A stretch of DNA of 64,000 nt. Source: Pictodentalium vernedei. Taxonomy: Eukaryota; Mollusca; Scaphopoda; Dentaliida; Dentaliidae. The stretch spans positions 144,874,344 through 144,938,343 of the forward strand of contig CM062296.1 of assembly GCA_031216915.1 (NCBI GenBank), in the 5' to 3' direction. Of the stretch, positions 22,010 through 32,332 are shown piece by piece. A program made the position numbers and the translations under genes. Numbering within the stretch: the stretch's first letter is position 1; each line of letters opens with the position of its first letter. The notes under the pieces are model-generated. The model was not told the DNA's origin. It did no database searches and saw only the letters and a list, made by a program, of their open reading frames with translations.

Positions 22010-22172
22010 TAGAACTGTACACACGCGTGTAACAGTAAATGGGTTAATCGATATGGCACGAGTGTCGGCGCGAAAGGATAAAGCGAGAGGCCACAGGCCT
22101 CAAGTTTTATCCTTCCGCGATGGCACAAGTGTCATATCGATTAACCTATTCACACGCGTGTCGTTCTGTGTT
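22010..22172. mobile_element. 163-bp foldback MITE
   Basis: The outer arms contain ACACGCGTGT and GGTTAATCGATATGGCAC on the left, with their inverses on the right. The apex is GAGAGGCCACAGGCCTC. Arm pairing is interrupted by a few mismatches. Confidence 0.75.
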
Positions 22173-22302
22173 TATTACACGCCTTCACGTCTATAAAACA
22201 ATTATTAGAAGGACACTCCGCAATTCATTTGACAACTATCAACAAAAAAACCCCCATTTTATCGCCAACCAATTTTTCGAGGGGAACCCGTGTTACTATT
22301 TT

Positions 22303-22368
22303 GTCCCCTGAGTTCCAGTGTGTTCTATATGCCTATTGGCACATTCAACACATTGGAACTCAGGGGAC
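22303..22368. mobile_element. GTCCC hairpin MITE, copy 1
   Basis: A 66-bp hairpin from GTCCCCTGAGTTCCAGTG to CATTGGAACTCAGGGGAC. Relatives are at 22575, 34338, 46324 and 59569. Confidence 0.75.
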
Positions 22369-22574
22369 GATTTTCAGATATCGCTAGCGATTCAAATTGT
22401 AATTGCGTTGCACGATTTGTAGAAAAATCCAGTGAAATTTCGCTTCTATTTAAAATAGTCCGTCAACGATTTCCGTTCCACATATATGTGCGGAACAGAT
22501 TTTCATTTTCAGCATGGTTTAGTGTTGCTGTATGGGGGATTACAGAGAACAGGCGTGTAATAAATATATATATC

Positions 22575-22648
22575 GTCCCCTGAGTGCAAAAGAACGCCAC
22601 CTATAATGCTTTTGCGTTGAAGATGGCGTCTTGTTGCACTCAATGGAC
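22575..22648. mobile_element. GTCCC hairpin MITE, copy 2
   Basis: From GTCCCCTGAGTGCAA to TTGCACTCAATGGAC, with TATATC before it and GATATA after it extending the pairing. The loop contains GCTTTTGCG. Confidence 0.75.
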
Positions 22649-22960
22649 GATATAAAGCTTTAGAACTCATCCCGCCTATTGCATAGTTTCATTGCTTGAT
22701 GATTATCGACCAGCCTCCGTCATTATACCTAACCCCCCCCCCCCACCCTTCGCCCACACACACACACCACTACCACAGCCCACAGCCATTGGCGTACGTA
22801 AAATATAAACGTTGGAACCGAATACTCAAGTGTTTATCAGTTGCAGTTCTGGGAAAGTGAAGTCTTTTCCACTAATGCACTTCTAGCGAAAACGGGTATA
22901 TGCTGCCCCTTGCCCCCTAGCCTCGGAGGGGAAGCTGTCCCCTCCGCTTTTCAAGCGTTC
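22643..22960 (+). repeat. Dispersed repeat family E, copy 1
   Basis: Carries GATATAAAGCTTTAGAACTC, GATGATTATCGAC, a C-run, CGAATACTC and AAGTCTTTTCCACTA. The same order of blocks recurs at 34406-34620, and a diverged version at about 27183-27420. It is not coding. Confidence 0.6.
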
Positions 22961-22969
22961 TTGAGAACA

Positions 22970-23924
22970 GCGCTGTATTTTTATGTCCTTATGTTGGGTA
23001 AAGGGTTAATACTTCGGTGGTGCTTACGCTGGTACTGACTTACCAACGCTGACTTCCGTCGGAAATGTAATAGTCTCCCCCACTACCAGAAAACCTGTCA
23101 AAGCCACTACCCGCCACCCTGACCATCCCGAAGTACGCATACGCGTTTAGTGCCACTCAAAAATCTAATTGCCCTTGTTTAAGATTTAACGTGTTCATAA
23201 TATAATCCAAAAATACGAAACAGTACAATTTTTCACTTGAGGGCGGGGAAATCTTACTTGAGTTTTTCAGTGTGATGAATCGATCACTCCAAATTTTAGA
23301 GGAGCGGCATACATACACATCCTCTCCTTTCACATCGATAATCTTCAGCGAAGGAGGATCTGCTTCCTTTTGTGTGGAAAATATCCAAGACACGGTGAAA
23401 TTGAATCACAAAAACGTGTGCAATTCAATTTTCAAAATTAAATCTGGCAATAATTTTATTTTGATGATACCTGTATCTCAATGGATATCACCCCAATCAA
23501 CTGAAACGGGTAACGTTGATTGGTCAGTATATATCACGACCAAATCACGATTGTCTTGATGACCATTCTGTGAGCACATCACACAAATTGTATAGCAGAA
23601 TTGAGAGATTTACTCATTGATTCACATCACCATACGATGACAACACCTCAAGAGAGTTCTGGTTTATTGTCATTCAAGTTGAAGAAAATGACATCCAGAC
23701 TGGCTGCCAATTTCAGTATGTAATTTTATAATCTGTATATATTGCGTTTTCTGCATTCTTGTTTTTCTTTTTTTTTTAAAACATTTGAAAGATATCTTTT
23801 CATTTAAACGAAAACTCATTTGTTGAATACTCGATTTTCTCTTTGAACCCTCGTTTCCTGGAATGGTATCGCCCTTGTGCAGACCTACAGTGAGATGGAT
23901 CAGTCCAGTATCAATATAAAGGGA
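22970..23924. other. Unassigned stretch
   Basis: Starts with a Pal-like end (GTTGGGTAAAGGGTTAA at 22993-23009). Two overlapping frames of 78 and 95 codons on opposite strands (about 23157-23559) have no recognised motif. The rest is AT-rich. Confidence 0.4.
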
Positions 23925-23985
23925 GGATAATATGATAACTGCAGTCTGCAGCCGTTTGGCTGCAGACTGCAGTTATTATTTTATC
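23925..23985. repeat. Hairpin ATAACTGCAGTCTGCAGCC
   Basis: Stem ATAACTGCAGTCTGCAGCC pairs with its inverse around GTTT, with weaker pairing outside it. It looks like a small foldback MITE of unknown family. Confidence 0.65.
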
Positions 23986-24212
23986 ATCAGTGCCCCGTGT
24001 ATAGACCTCTTATAGTAAGACAAAAATGGAACGAATTGTGCCTTGAACCGAAAAATCGGTCTTACGTGTTCAAAGGGTGAACAATTGCAATTATTTTTGC
24101 ATTTTTTTACTCGATAGAAATATGACTTGCTGTGCACAGGCGAACCAATAAAGTTGAACATCGGGACTTGAGGTGCGAAAATCACAGGAGAGCAACTATC
24201 GCCCACCTGGAA

Positions 24213-24606
24213 GGGGTGCGTTGGCGTTGCGGTGACCGGTTCTCGGGTTCTCGTCAGATCACCGAAGTTAAGCAACGTCGAGTCCGGTTAGTCCTCGGAT
24301 GGGTGACCGTCTGAGTGATCGATTCGGACTCCCGCGTCGTGTCCTTGGTCAAGGCTCTTAACCCCGATTGTCCACATGGGGGCACGATGACGCCGTGTAC
24401 TAAGGCGTACTGCACGTCGATGGTGCGCATGTCTTCAACCAATCTAACCCTGCCTGTGCTGCAGTGTGGAGTTACGATGTTGGTGAGCTGGCAGCTGCTC
24501 GGTGGTTCTCTCCGGGTACAACGGCTTCCTCCACCCGTAAAACTGTCACGGTCATGATAAGCCACTGTGCATAAGTATGTGACCTTAAACGCCAATGAAT
24601 AAATAA
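24213..24606 (+). mobile_element. SINE-A with 5S rRNA head (SINE3 type), full length
   Basis: The head reads GGTTCTCGTCAGATCACC, GAAGTTAAGCAACGTCGAG and GGATGGGTGACCG, clearly 5S rRNA-derived with its internal pol III control region. The shared body follows (GTGTCCTTGGTCAAGGC, CGTACTGCACGTCGATGG, CTCCGGGTAC...CTTCCTCCACCC). The tail is ATGTGACCTTAAACGCCAAT plus TAAATAAATA. It is flanked by a 15-bp duplication ATCGCCCACCTRGAA (24198-24212, 24607-24621). SINE3-type SINEs are defined by a 5S head; mobilisation by a partner LINE is inferred. Confidence 0.93.
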
Positions 24607-24774
24607 ATCGCCCACCTAGAATGGTTCAAGTGGACGATTGCCATCATTGTTCAGCACACCTTACACTGTGATGGAAAACCATGTATCATATTTATGTCCT
24701 AAATATCAGCCTTTGGGAAAGGGGCATCTCTAAAGATATCATCCTTTGGGAAAGGGGCATCTCTGAAGATCAGG

Positions 24775-25095
24775 GGCGCCGGAGGCACTTAAGTGCGGGG
24801 GGGGGGGGGGGCATTTACTCGCACTAGTAGCCCTGCCATGACATGCCGAAGCATGCATGTCTCGAAGGCGAAGACCCGAGATGGGAGAGCTTGAGAGGTG
24901 CCCCTTCCCATCTCTCCGATTGATTTTTAAAGGCTCCTAGAACAGATGTATTTTAGCTTTACTTCGAGAATAAATCATTGGAAAAAATCGAGTGACTAAC
25001 CTGGGAAGGGCATTGTCTGCCCCCTCACGTCCCCTTGGTCCGAAGGCGGGGAGGGCAGCTGCACCCCCTCCCCACGTGCTTCCGGCGTCCCTGCT
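24775..25095 (+). repeat. Dispersed repeat family F, copy 1
   Basis: Blocks GGGGGCATTTACTCGCAC, GCATGTCTCGAAGG, CTTTACTTCGAGAATAAATC and GTGCTTCCGGCGT. The second copy is split between 28165-28488 and 28995-29040. Confidence 0.7.
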
Positions 25096-25138
25096 GATGA
25101 GTCGCGATTTCATGTCAGATTGTGATGAATATAAGTGG

Positions 25139-25230
25139 CTTCCCCAATGGAACGGGTCCGTGGAGCACGCTCCAATGAGGGGTCATAAGCTATGTTTACG
25201 AGACAAAAAATGACAATATTTAGTTATGAA
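25139..25230 (+). mobile_element. Pal-A fragment (hairpin and right part)
   Basis: Contains CCCCAATGGAACGGG, GCTCCAATGAGGGGTCATAA and GAGACAAAAAATGA. Both ends are missing. Confidence 0.65.
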
Positions 25231-25301
25231 AAATAATTCAGTTCTACTTCCATATCGACGTGGATATCCGACATCATTCCCGTATTAGAGTAATTAGACG
25301 T

Positions 25302-25650
25302 ATTGGGAGCGCGGTGGCTCAGTAGGTAGGGATGCAGACTGCCGAGAGGTCCTCGGTTCGAATCTCACCTGCGGCAACCGCGTTGTGTCCTTGGGCAAGA
25401 CACTTAATTCCAATTGTCCATGTTGGGGCACTGTGGGGCTGTGTACTAAGGCGCACCTAACATCGATGCTACACTTGTCTTGAACCAATGCTAACCCTGC
25501 TTTTGTGGAGTTAGAATGGGGAGTCTGTCAGTTTCTCGGTGTTGCTCGTTGGTACTCTCCAGGTACTTCAGCTTCCTCCACCCGTAAATCTGTCCGACAC
25601 GAGGTGACCCTAGCTGTCGAAAGTATTTTTAAACCCCAATAAACAAACCC
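25302..25650 (+). mobile_element. SINE-A with tRNA-type head (variant i)
   Basis: Head GGGAGCGCGGTGGCTCAGTA (A-box region) and GGTTCGAATC (B box), then GCGTTGTGTCCTTGGGCAAG, the shared body and the tail AAACCCCAATAAACAAACCC. Flanks TAGACGTATT and TTGACGTGTT may be a worn target duplication. Confidence 0.88.
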
Positions 25651-25746
25651 ATTTGACGTGTTGTGAACAACATTTTCCGTAATGACCTATTTGATGGTGA
25701 TTACGTGATAATTGTTAATATTTCAAGATGTCTGCCTGAAAAATAA

Positions 25747-25986
25747 TTTAACCCTTTGAACCCGAGCGCGTGTTTTTCTGATCGGGAACATGATGCGTCA
25801 TAACGAAATTATGTTGGATGGCTGTTCAGTAAATGTGTGGGGTAGACCAATCAATATTTTCAACGTGCAGCCCCGAGACTGCACGTTGAAAATATTGATT
25901 GGTCTACCCCGAATAATGGATATGGACTCTTCTAATTGCTACCAATGAACTGGCATGGAAGAAACCGGTTTCAGTTAAAAGGTTAA
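25747..25986 (+). mobile_element. Pal-C foldback element
   Basis: TTAACCCTTTGAACCCGAG to AAAAGGTTAA, TTAA at each end, 240 bp. The central hairpin is GGGTAGACCAATCAATATT...GTGCAG and its inverse. Confidence 0.85.
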
Positions 25987-26179
25987 TACATATCTTTTCT
26001 GCTACAAACATCCTGCCTAGTGTAAGCCCTAACATTATAGGACAAGGACACCTTGTTCGTAACTTCGTCCTCCCACTTCTATCCAACTGAAAATATTTCG
26101 CGCAAGGAAAGCAACTTGATTGAGAACCATTTCTCGGGTTGTTTCAGAGAAAAAAAAATGTTTATGGTACTTTTACATG

Positions 26180-26305
26180 TGTAGCCGTCGAGGTATAAAG
26201 GCCATCTACCAACCAGCCTGGTTAGTCTCGTGGTAAATCGGTCGCTTTGTGTGCTAGAGGTCGACGGTGCGAACCCCGACTCCCGCGCTTATCTCTCCTG
26301 TTACA
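26180..26305 (+). repeat. 5' LTR of the TRIM-like element
   Basis: Has TATAAA at 26194-26199, an A-box-like TAGTCTCGTGGTAAATC and a B-box-like GGTGCGAACCCC. It is 20 bp shorter than the 3' LTR, mainly because GTCCGGATCTCTTA is absent after CTGGTT. Confidence 0.8.
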
Positions 26306-26307
26306 TT

Positions 26308-26321
26308 TGGGGGCTCGTCCG
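26308..26321 (+). promoter_or_regulatory. Putative primer-binding site (tRNA-Pro type)
   Basis: TGGGGGCTCGTCCG lies two bases after the LTR end, the usual spacing for a reverse-transcription primer site. It matches the tRNA-Pro site used by many vertebrate gammaretroviruses for 14 bases, then diverges. Confidence 0.75.
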
Positions 26322-26418
26322 ATCCTCAGCAGTAGATGGCACTGCAGGTGTTTCGACCGCTCTGAGGGAGGAACCTGGGTGAGATTCACATGTGGTGCAT
26401 CTCAAAAGAAGAGGAGAG

Positions 26419-26564
26419 TGGTGCAGCGGTCGAGGTATAAAGGCCATTTACCAACCATCCTGGTTGGTCCGGATCTCTTAGTCTCGTGGTAAATCGGTCG
26501 CTTTGTGTGCTAGAGGTCGACGGTTCGAACCCCGACTCCCGCGCTCATCTCCCCTTCTGTTACA
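26419..26564 (+). repeat. 3' LTR of the TRIM-like element
   Basis: Starts TGGTGCAGCGGTCGAGG with TATAAA at 26436-26441. It carries TAGTCTCGTGGTAAATC and GGTTCGAACCCC, the latter a perfect B box. Confidence 0.8.
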
Positions 26565-26571
26565 CATGCAT

Positions 26572-26648
26572 TCGTCTGGAATATTTCAGTTGGTCGAAAA
26601 ACCGAACCACACGTTCGTTTTTCCGACCAACTGAAATATTCCAGACGA
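26572..26648. mobile_element. Foldback MITE next to the TRIM
   Basis: A 77-bp hairpin: TCGTCTGGAATATTTCAG pairs with CTGAAATATTCCAGACGA, and TTGGTCGAAAAAC pairs further in. It begins four bases after the TRIM's 3' CATG. Confidence 0.8.
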
Positions 26649-26689
26649 TTGAATCTAAAACATAGACGATGGACTATTTAAGGGACGAT

Positions 26690-26960
26690 ATGGTTCCAGG
26701 CCATAAGTTTGAACCGAAAGGTCCGCGGTTCGATTCCCGCCAGGGATAAGTGCGTTGTGTCCTTGGCGCACTTGTCTTCAACCAATGATTACCCTGCTTG
26801 TGTGGTGTTAGTACGTTGTTGAGTCTGATAGTTGCTCACCGCTGCTCGGTGGTTCTCTCTGGAAACTCTGCCTTCCTCTGCCCGTAAAACTGTCTGACAC
26901 GAGGTGATCTCGGCTGTCGAAAGTGTCGTTAAACCCCCAAAATAAATAAATAAAAAAAAA
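26690..26960 (+). mobile_element. SINE-A, tRNA head variant iii, internally deleted
   Basis: The head is shortened but keeps GAACCGAAAGGTCCGCGG and GGTTCGATTCCCGCC. The body lacks the usual ~75 bp after GTGTCCTTGG, and the tail is GTCGTTAAACCCCCAAAATAA. Confidence 0.82.
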
Positions 26961-27182
26961 TCCTCATCTTTCGCAAAGTACTTTTTGGTGTCTGTCCCGT
27001 ATAGACATCTGGATTTCATGGGTTTAATGACATATTATGCCTCCCCCAAAAGATGCCCCCCCCCCCCCAATTGACCGCCTCTGCGCAAATTCCATTGCTC
27101 ATCTTAGCTTTCGCAGCATGTGCCTTCCTTTGTGTGATTTCATTTCTCGTCTTCAAACTAATTCAGTGGTTTCCTTGTTTTT

Positions 27183-27420
27183 GAACTAGCCCCCCCCCCC
27201 CCCCCCCCCATCGTAATCGAATCCGATACCCTCTCCCACACCACACCACCCCATTGCCATTGACACACATAAAATACGTTAGAAAGGAATACTCGAGAAT
27301 TTCTATAACCGTTCTCTGAAAGTAAATCGTCTTCCACCAGTGCATTTCAGGCGAAAAGTGCACACGCTGTCCCCTTGACCCATTAACTTCGGAAAGGGGA
27401 CTACTATGCCATGCTTCTTG
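27183..27420 (+). repeat. Dispersed repeat family E, diverged copy
   Basis: After a run of about 20 C come GGAATACTCGAGAATTTC, TCGTCTTCCACCAGTGCA and GGCGAAAAGTGC, in the same order as at 22730-22960. Confidence 0.5.
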
Positions 27421-28164
27421 CACATTTGAAGACGCGAATCCAGCCAAAAAGGTCTGGATCGGAATAATATGGGTGTGTGGGGAGAAGGCTACACCCCCAC
27501 CTCCCATAAGTTACGCACCCCTGTTCTGTCAAAATTGAAACACCAAGACGCTCTCGGATAGCTCCCACAGGCTGCAGACAGGGTATACATTGGATTTCAA
27601 GCAGTTTTGCAGCTAAACAAGATTAGTTGTTTGCTGTATGCTGACACCCCCCACCCCCCCACCCCCCACCCCACGAAAAATATTAGCATTTGGACCTTGG
27701 GCTGACCACCCTCCCGCTCTCATAACATCCCGCTGTGGCGTCATGGTTGGAACAGTGAGGTCAAATATTGTCTGAAGTAATTGAAATACAATTTGAAAGG
27801 TTTCGACAATTTCCGAGCAGATACCTGTATTATCGCATTCGTGGAGACGACGTACTCCAAAGATTCACTAGCGACCAATTTCAAGGAGGTCCCCAAAACG
27901 TTTTCATGCCAGGAAGACCATCTTCGGGTATCAAAATAATATGTTAGATGCGTATGGTCCTGGTAGTGATGCCTTTTTGGGCATTGATTTTAATTTTAAT
28001 CAGAGTCGTGGTGCCATCAAAGATGGGATGAAGATAATAGAGGAGGGGTGGTGGCATCCGAGGTCTCAGATGGTGAGTGTAAAACTTTAAGACAAAATAT
28101 AATATCTATAAACATGCAGTTATACATTACATTGCCTACATCAACCATCCGCCCAGGAACGTCG
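27421..28164. other. Unassigned stretch
   Basis: Contains a C-rich tract near 27645-27675. No gene or repeat boundary is recognised. Confidence 0.4.
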
Positions 28165-28483
28165 TATAAGCACTTCAGGGCAGGGGGCGGAGATCAGACC
28201 CCGTGCAAAAGGGCATTTACTCGCACAAGCAGCCCCATGACACGCTGAAGTGCGCATGTCTCGAAGGTCAAAGGCATGATTGGGGGGGGGGGGGGGGTGA
28301 GGAGGGGGCACCTCCTCCCAAACTCTCCCAATTGAGTTTTGAAAGTTCCCAGAACGGATTTGGGGTGTATTTTTGGCTTTACTTCGAGAATAAATCATTG
28401 AAAAAACTGAGTAACGAACCTGGGAATGACATTGCCTGCTCCCTCTCACCCCCGTGGCCCGAAGGCAGGGAGGCATCTGCCCT

Positions 28484-28489
28484 CCTCAT

Positions 28490-28540
<51 letters not shown>

Positions 28541-28543
28541 TTA
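28484..28543. repeat. (TTTA)n microsatellite
   Basis: About fifteen copies of TTTA, the expanded tail of a minus-strand SINE. Confidence 0.95.
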
Positions 28544-28994
28544 TGGTTCAACGACACTTCAACAGCCAAGGTCACATGAGTGCATTTTTCGCCTCACCAC
28601 TTCTCACTCTTTAAATTGAGATTATTTATTTATTAGGGTTTAACGACACTTTAACAGCCAAGGTCATGTCGTGTCGGTGACAGGAAGGAAGCCGGAGAGA
28701 ACCACCGAGCAACGACGAGCAGCTGCCAGCTCCCCAACATCGTAACTCTGCACTGCAGCACAGGCATGGTTAGACTGGTTGAAGACATGCGCACGCACCA
28801 TCGACGTGCAGTACGCCTTAGTACACGGCGGCATCGTGCCCCCATGTGGACAAGCGGGGTTAATTGCCTTGCCCAAGGACACAACGCGGGAGTCCGAATC
28901 AATCGCTAAGACGGTCACCCATCCAAGGACTAACCGATATCGACGTTGCTTAATTTCGGTGATCTGGCGAGAACCGGTGACTGCAACCCCACCG
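28544..28994 (-). mobile_element. Two SINE-A insertions, the inner one 5S-headed
   Basis: A truncated SINE tail (about 28544-28620) is followed by a complete minus-strand SINE-A (about 28622-28994). Its head reads GGATGGGTGACCG, GAAATTAAGCAACGTCG and GGTTCTCGCCAGATC, from 5S rRNA. Confidence 0.87.
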
Positions 28995-29090
28995 CGCCCG
29001 CATCTCCCCTCCTGCCCAGTGCTTCCGGCGTACCTGCCTCCGCCCGAGTAATTTACCAATTGTGCGGTTGGAAATAAAACTAAACAAAAC

Positions 29091-29236
29091 CTGACAAAAC
29101 CCTATCATTTGAACCCACATTGGAATGGCCTCGTTCCAATGATGGGTGACATGGGGTTTTTTTTAAAAGAGTTTCGAAAAATTTGAAAGTAAATATTAAA
29201 ACAATTTTGATATCCTGTATGTTGGATAAAGGGTTT
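29091..29236 (+). mobile_element. Pal-B fragment
   Basis: CATTGGAATGGCCTCGTTCC, GGTGACATGGGGTTTT, TTTTGATATCCTG and GTTGGATAAAGGGTTTT are Pal-B landmarks. The left end is not recognised. Confidence 0.6.
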
Positions 29237-29239
29237 TGT

Positions 29240-30330
29240 AAGTTTCGTAACTGTCATGTCTGGCCAGCATTTTTCTAAAAGAAATGCCAGTCAAACTTTC
29301 TTTTTTCTCAGTTTTTGGAACCAGTTCATTCCATTTAGAGGTCATTAGGTATGTTTTAGAGGAATGAAAAATGTAAAACAAAATTCGTTCGTGCCAGGTA
29401 ATGAATTTAACTCGCCAATTCGCATGTGGGGAAACCGGGGCGTGGTCGTTGCTAGGGGAAATAGATTCACGCCGCGTATTCGGCAAAAACACAAGGAGTG
29501 TCGCCTGAATCCGTGCGTGAACATACGTCTCACCATTACGAATTCGTTTTGTTTCTGTTGGTGTGGTTCCTATCCTGAAGGGGGTCAATGACTTTTCCTC
29601 AAAAACCATAAATCGGAAGGGGTTCACTGAAATTAACAATTTTAATTCATATAGAAAAATATGGTAATTTGTAACTCAAATAAAATCCAATGAATAACAC
29701 AAACGTCTTCTCGGCCTAATGTAGTATCTGGCCTTTGGCCGCCTTTTCACACAACTGGAACTTCACTATACCACTGCCATCGCATGGCCACTACCGTATT
29801 GTCACTTTATTTGGATGCCTTTCCTCTAACATGTGACGGAATATCACTTTACCATTGCCGTCGCACGGCCACTAATGTATCGTCACTTGACTGGACGCTT
29901 TTCGCTCAAGCAGTCGCCAATTAGGGGGTTGAGTGCTCCCCTCCGTTTATCTCAGAATAATGTTCATACAGGCAAGTCTACTCTACAGCAAGTAGCTTTA
30001 TAAATAACCACATTTCTATTGGCTGAATCTTATACACGTGACTGGTACTCAAAAAAAAATCCATGTACACCGGTTTTCCAGTGAATATCAGCTTTCTGAA
30101 TATAGATTCTGGAAATTCCCTCTCCAGTTCTATTTAATCGACGGGCATGCACAGTCAACCTGACTTCCGTCTCATTTTTATGTTATTCTCCAGATGATAA
30201 CTATTTTATTGTTAAATAAACGTATTTCTGGTTGATATAATTGAACTTTTAATTGACAAATAGAAGATTGTTTTTTTTTTTTTTTTTTTTTTTGGGGGGG
30301 GGGGGGGGGGTGGTGTATATAATAAAACAG
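29240..30330. other. Unassigned stretch with an ~81-bp duplication
   Basis: 29762-29830 and 29843-29910 are diverged tandem copies, both with ACCATTGCC/ACCACTGCC and GCA(T/C)GGCCACTA. A 147-codon minus-strand frame (29196-29639) shows no motif and overlaps repeat DNA. A T-run plus G-run lies at about 30271-30310. Confidence 0.45.
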
Positions 30331-30465
30331 TTATGGACTTTTGTGGTGATAAATATGATGTTATATAAACCTAAAAAACTTATATTGACCGAGGCGTTAG
30401 CCGAGATCAATAGAAGTTTTTTTAGGTTCATATCACATCATATTCACCACCACAAAAGCACATAA
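30331..30465. mobile_element. 135-bp foldback MITE
   Basis: TTATGGACTTTTGTGGTG pairs with CACCACAAAAGCACATAA. The pairing continues through AAACCTAAAAAACTT and AAGTTTTTTTAGGTT to the apex GAGGCGTTAGCC. Confidence 0.8.
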
Positions 30466-31523
30466 TTGTATAATATCGTCTACCTAAATACCAACATTCA
30501 TGAGCTCCTTGAGCTAGTACTTCCTACTTCTGAACTCATATATGGCCACCGACTTGGCCCGCGACTGTTCTTATTCTAAATATGAGCTCTGTGGCTCCCC
30601 TTTCATTACAACGTGCCTATACCTTCGCACCGATGCGGCACCTCCTCTAGCCAAAAGCATGGGACATCGGCAGCTCCTCACCTACGACCCACAGTTTAAC
30701 CCGCCTTGAGACAGGAATTAATTTTTCTAGAAACCCCCGACTCGTATTAGATCGCCAGAACATTAATTCTCATCTTAATTGCTTCTCTTGAACTTGGCCT
30801 CTTAGATCTACCTTAATTTAATATTCGCTGTTAAGTTTCTTTGAAAGTCTCGTATTTTCGGTATATCCTGACATTCGGTGACAGACCAGATACGTAATAT
30901 GGGTGTGTGTCCAGAAAATATGCTATGTATTGTTTTTACGACAATTACCTATTAACTGGACATAATTACTTAGATAATGACTGCAGGAGAATACTGGTCT
31001 ATTACCTCCTTTAATCTTTTACCAGACAGCTCATCGTTGGGTTCACCAGGCGCGCGATAATGGTCATAAAAGTTCATGCTAAATTAGCAGCGCATGAATA
31101 ACTGTATTGGTCTGTTTGAGTCACAAATGTTTTTGGGGTCCGCCACATACCTATATTTACGCTTTTACCCCAAGCGTGAACAATTATCAAACTCATATAC
31201 ACTTTTAAACAACAATGTCAACAAAATCGTAAATTCAAGCTATCACCTTGACATCGCACATTCCATTTTACTCGTCAAATTCGAAATGATTTGCCCGCTC
31301 CCCCTTTTCATGGAACCAATCCCACCCCTGCCTGTCCCCACCAAGTAAATCGACCCCGAAGTTATAGGGCTGCAAGGAATTTTCTAACAGTGTTTCCGGG
31401 TCGTTGACCGTCTGAACGAACTTTAAAAGGATACATGGAACATGATGGCATTTTTGCCTCGTGAAAATTGCGGTTTCTTCAACTCGTCAACTTTTTTTTC
31501 TTATTGCCGGCTTTCGAGTAAAT
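30466..31523. other. Unassigned, apparently single-copy stretch
   Basis: Moderate complexity with no repeat landmark from this window and no coding frame longer than 84 codons. It is one of the few long stretches that could be unique host DNA. Confidence 0.45.
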
Positions 31524-31824
31524 TTGTGTTTATTAGTGTTTTAAGGTCACATATTTCTGACAGTTTTACGGACAGAGGAAGCCGGAGTACCCGGAGAGAG
31601 CCACCGAGCAACGGCGAGAGCCACCGAGCAACGGCGAGCAACTGTCAGCTCCCCAACATACCAACTCCACACAAGCAGGGTTAGCATTGGTTGAAGACAC
31701 GTGCACCATCGACGTGCAGTACGCCTCAGTACACAACGCCACCGTGCCCCCACTTGGGCAATGGGGTGAAGCGTCTTTCCCAAGGTCACAACGCGGTTGT
31801 CGCAGGTGGGATTCGAACCGATTC
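31524..31824 (-). mobile_element. SINE-A with target duplication
   Basis: Minus-strand body with tail ATGTGACCTTAAAACACTAA. GCAACGGCGAGAGCCACCGA is duplicated internally. Flanks CGAGTAAAT (31515-31523 and 31825-31833) form the target duplication, and the head is cut at GGTTCGAATCCC. Confidence 0.87.
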
Positions 31825-31904
31825 CGAGTAAATGAAGGCGTTCGAATGGCCGGTAGTTTTTCCGACAGACAACAATTTCCAACAGTCAGTGTTATTTGAG
31901 AAGA

Positions 31905-32039
31905 CCCCCCCCCCCCCCCCCCTCCAGCTTCGGACATAAATAATCAAAATGCAATTAAACTTCCAAGTGCAATAGAAGGTGGTCTACTTTTGATGACCCA
32001 TTTTTATCACACCAGATTGACCAGAACCAAAGATGTGAA

Positions 32040-32070
<31 letters not shown>

Positions 32071-32071
32071 T
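31905..32071. repeat. Poly-C run then ~30-bp poly-G run
   Basis: A C-run of about 17 (31906-31922) and the longest G-run in the window (about 32040-32069) lie 120 bp apart. Confidence 0.9.
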
Positions 32072-32332
32072 TGTGCCACGTGCACTTTTCATTCCGATAA
32101 ATCTTTTCTTTATAAGCATATATCCAATTAGTCGCACATTACTGTACGAAACTCAATGCTAGAATGTGCAGTATCGTGCACTTTCATTCACTTTTATGCA
32201 CTTCCATGCAATTCATATCATCTTAACACCACCTAATCAATGTGTCAAGCACGAGGAGTTCTGCAATACCGACCTTATAAAAACGTTTGACACCATAAAG
32301 ACATTCCTTCAACATTCAGCTTGTTAACCCTT

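Larger units (their letters stand above)
26180..26564 (+). mobile_element. TRIM-like LTR retroelement with tRNA-like boxes in its LTRs
   Basis: Two direct repeats, 26180-26305 (126 bp) and 26419-26564 (146 bp), start TG and end TGTTACA. Two bases after the first repeat comes TGGGGGCTCGTCCG (26308-26321), which matches a tRNA-Pro primer-binding site. Just before the second is the purine tract AAAAGAAGAGGAGAG (26404-26418). CATG flanks both outer ends (26176-26179, 26565-26568). The internal part is only 113 bp and has no coding sequence, so this is a terminal-repeat retrotransposon in miniature, dependent on another element's proteins (inference). Each LTR holds TATAAA and, downstream, tRNA-like A and B boxes. 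Confidence 0.8.
28165..29040 (+). repeat. Dispersed repeat family F, copy 2, split by SINE insertion
   Basis: Left part 28165-28488 and right part about 28995-29040 match the copy at 24775-25095. The intervening SINE material is flanked by GCATCTGCCCTCCTC and GCATCTCCCCTCCTG, a likely ~15-bp target duplication. Confidence 0.7.

Noticed and set aside
24233-24310. A 5S rRNA gene
   Set aside because: Only part of the 5S sequence is present and it is fused to a SINE body with a TAAATAAATA tail and target duplications. The same applies at 28900-28990 and 46480-46560.
26180-26564. Endogenous retrovirus remnant
   Set aside because: The primer-site match is retrovirus-like, but the 113-bp interior has no coding sequence and the LTRs are far too short. 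A TRIM explains all features.
28203-28619. 138-codon frame with a repeated IYLF stretch
   Set aside because: The repeat is the translation of the (TTTA)n SINE tail.
29196-29639. 147-codon minus-strand frame as a gene
   Set aside because: It overlaps the Pal-B fragment end at its 3' side, has no motif and shows a composition typical of chance frames.
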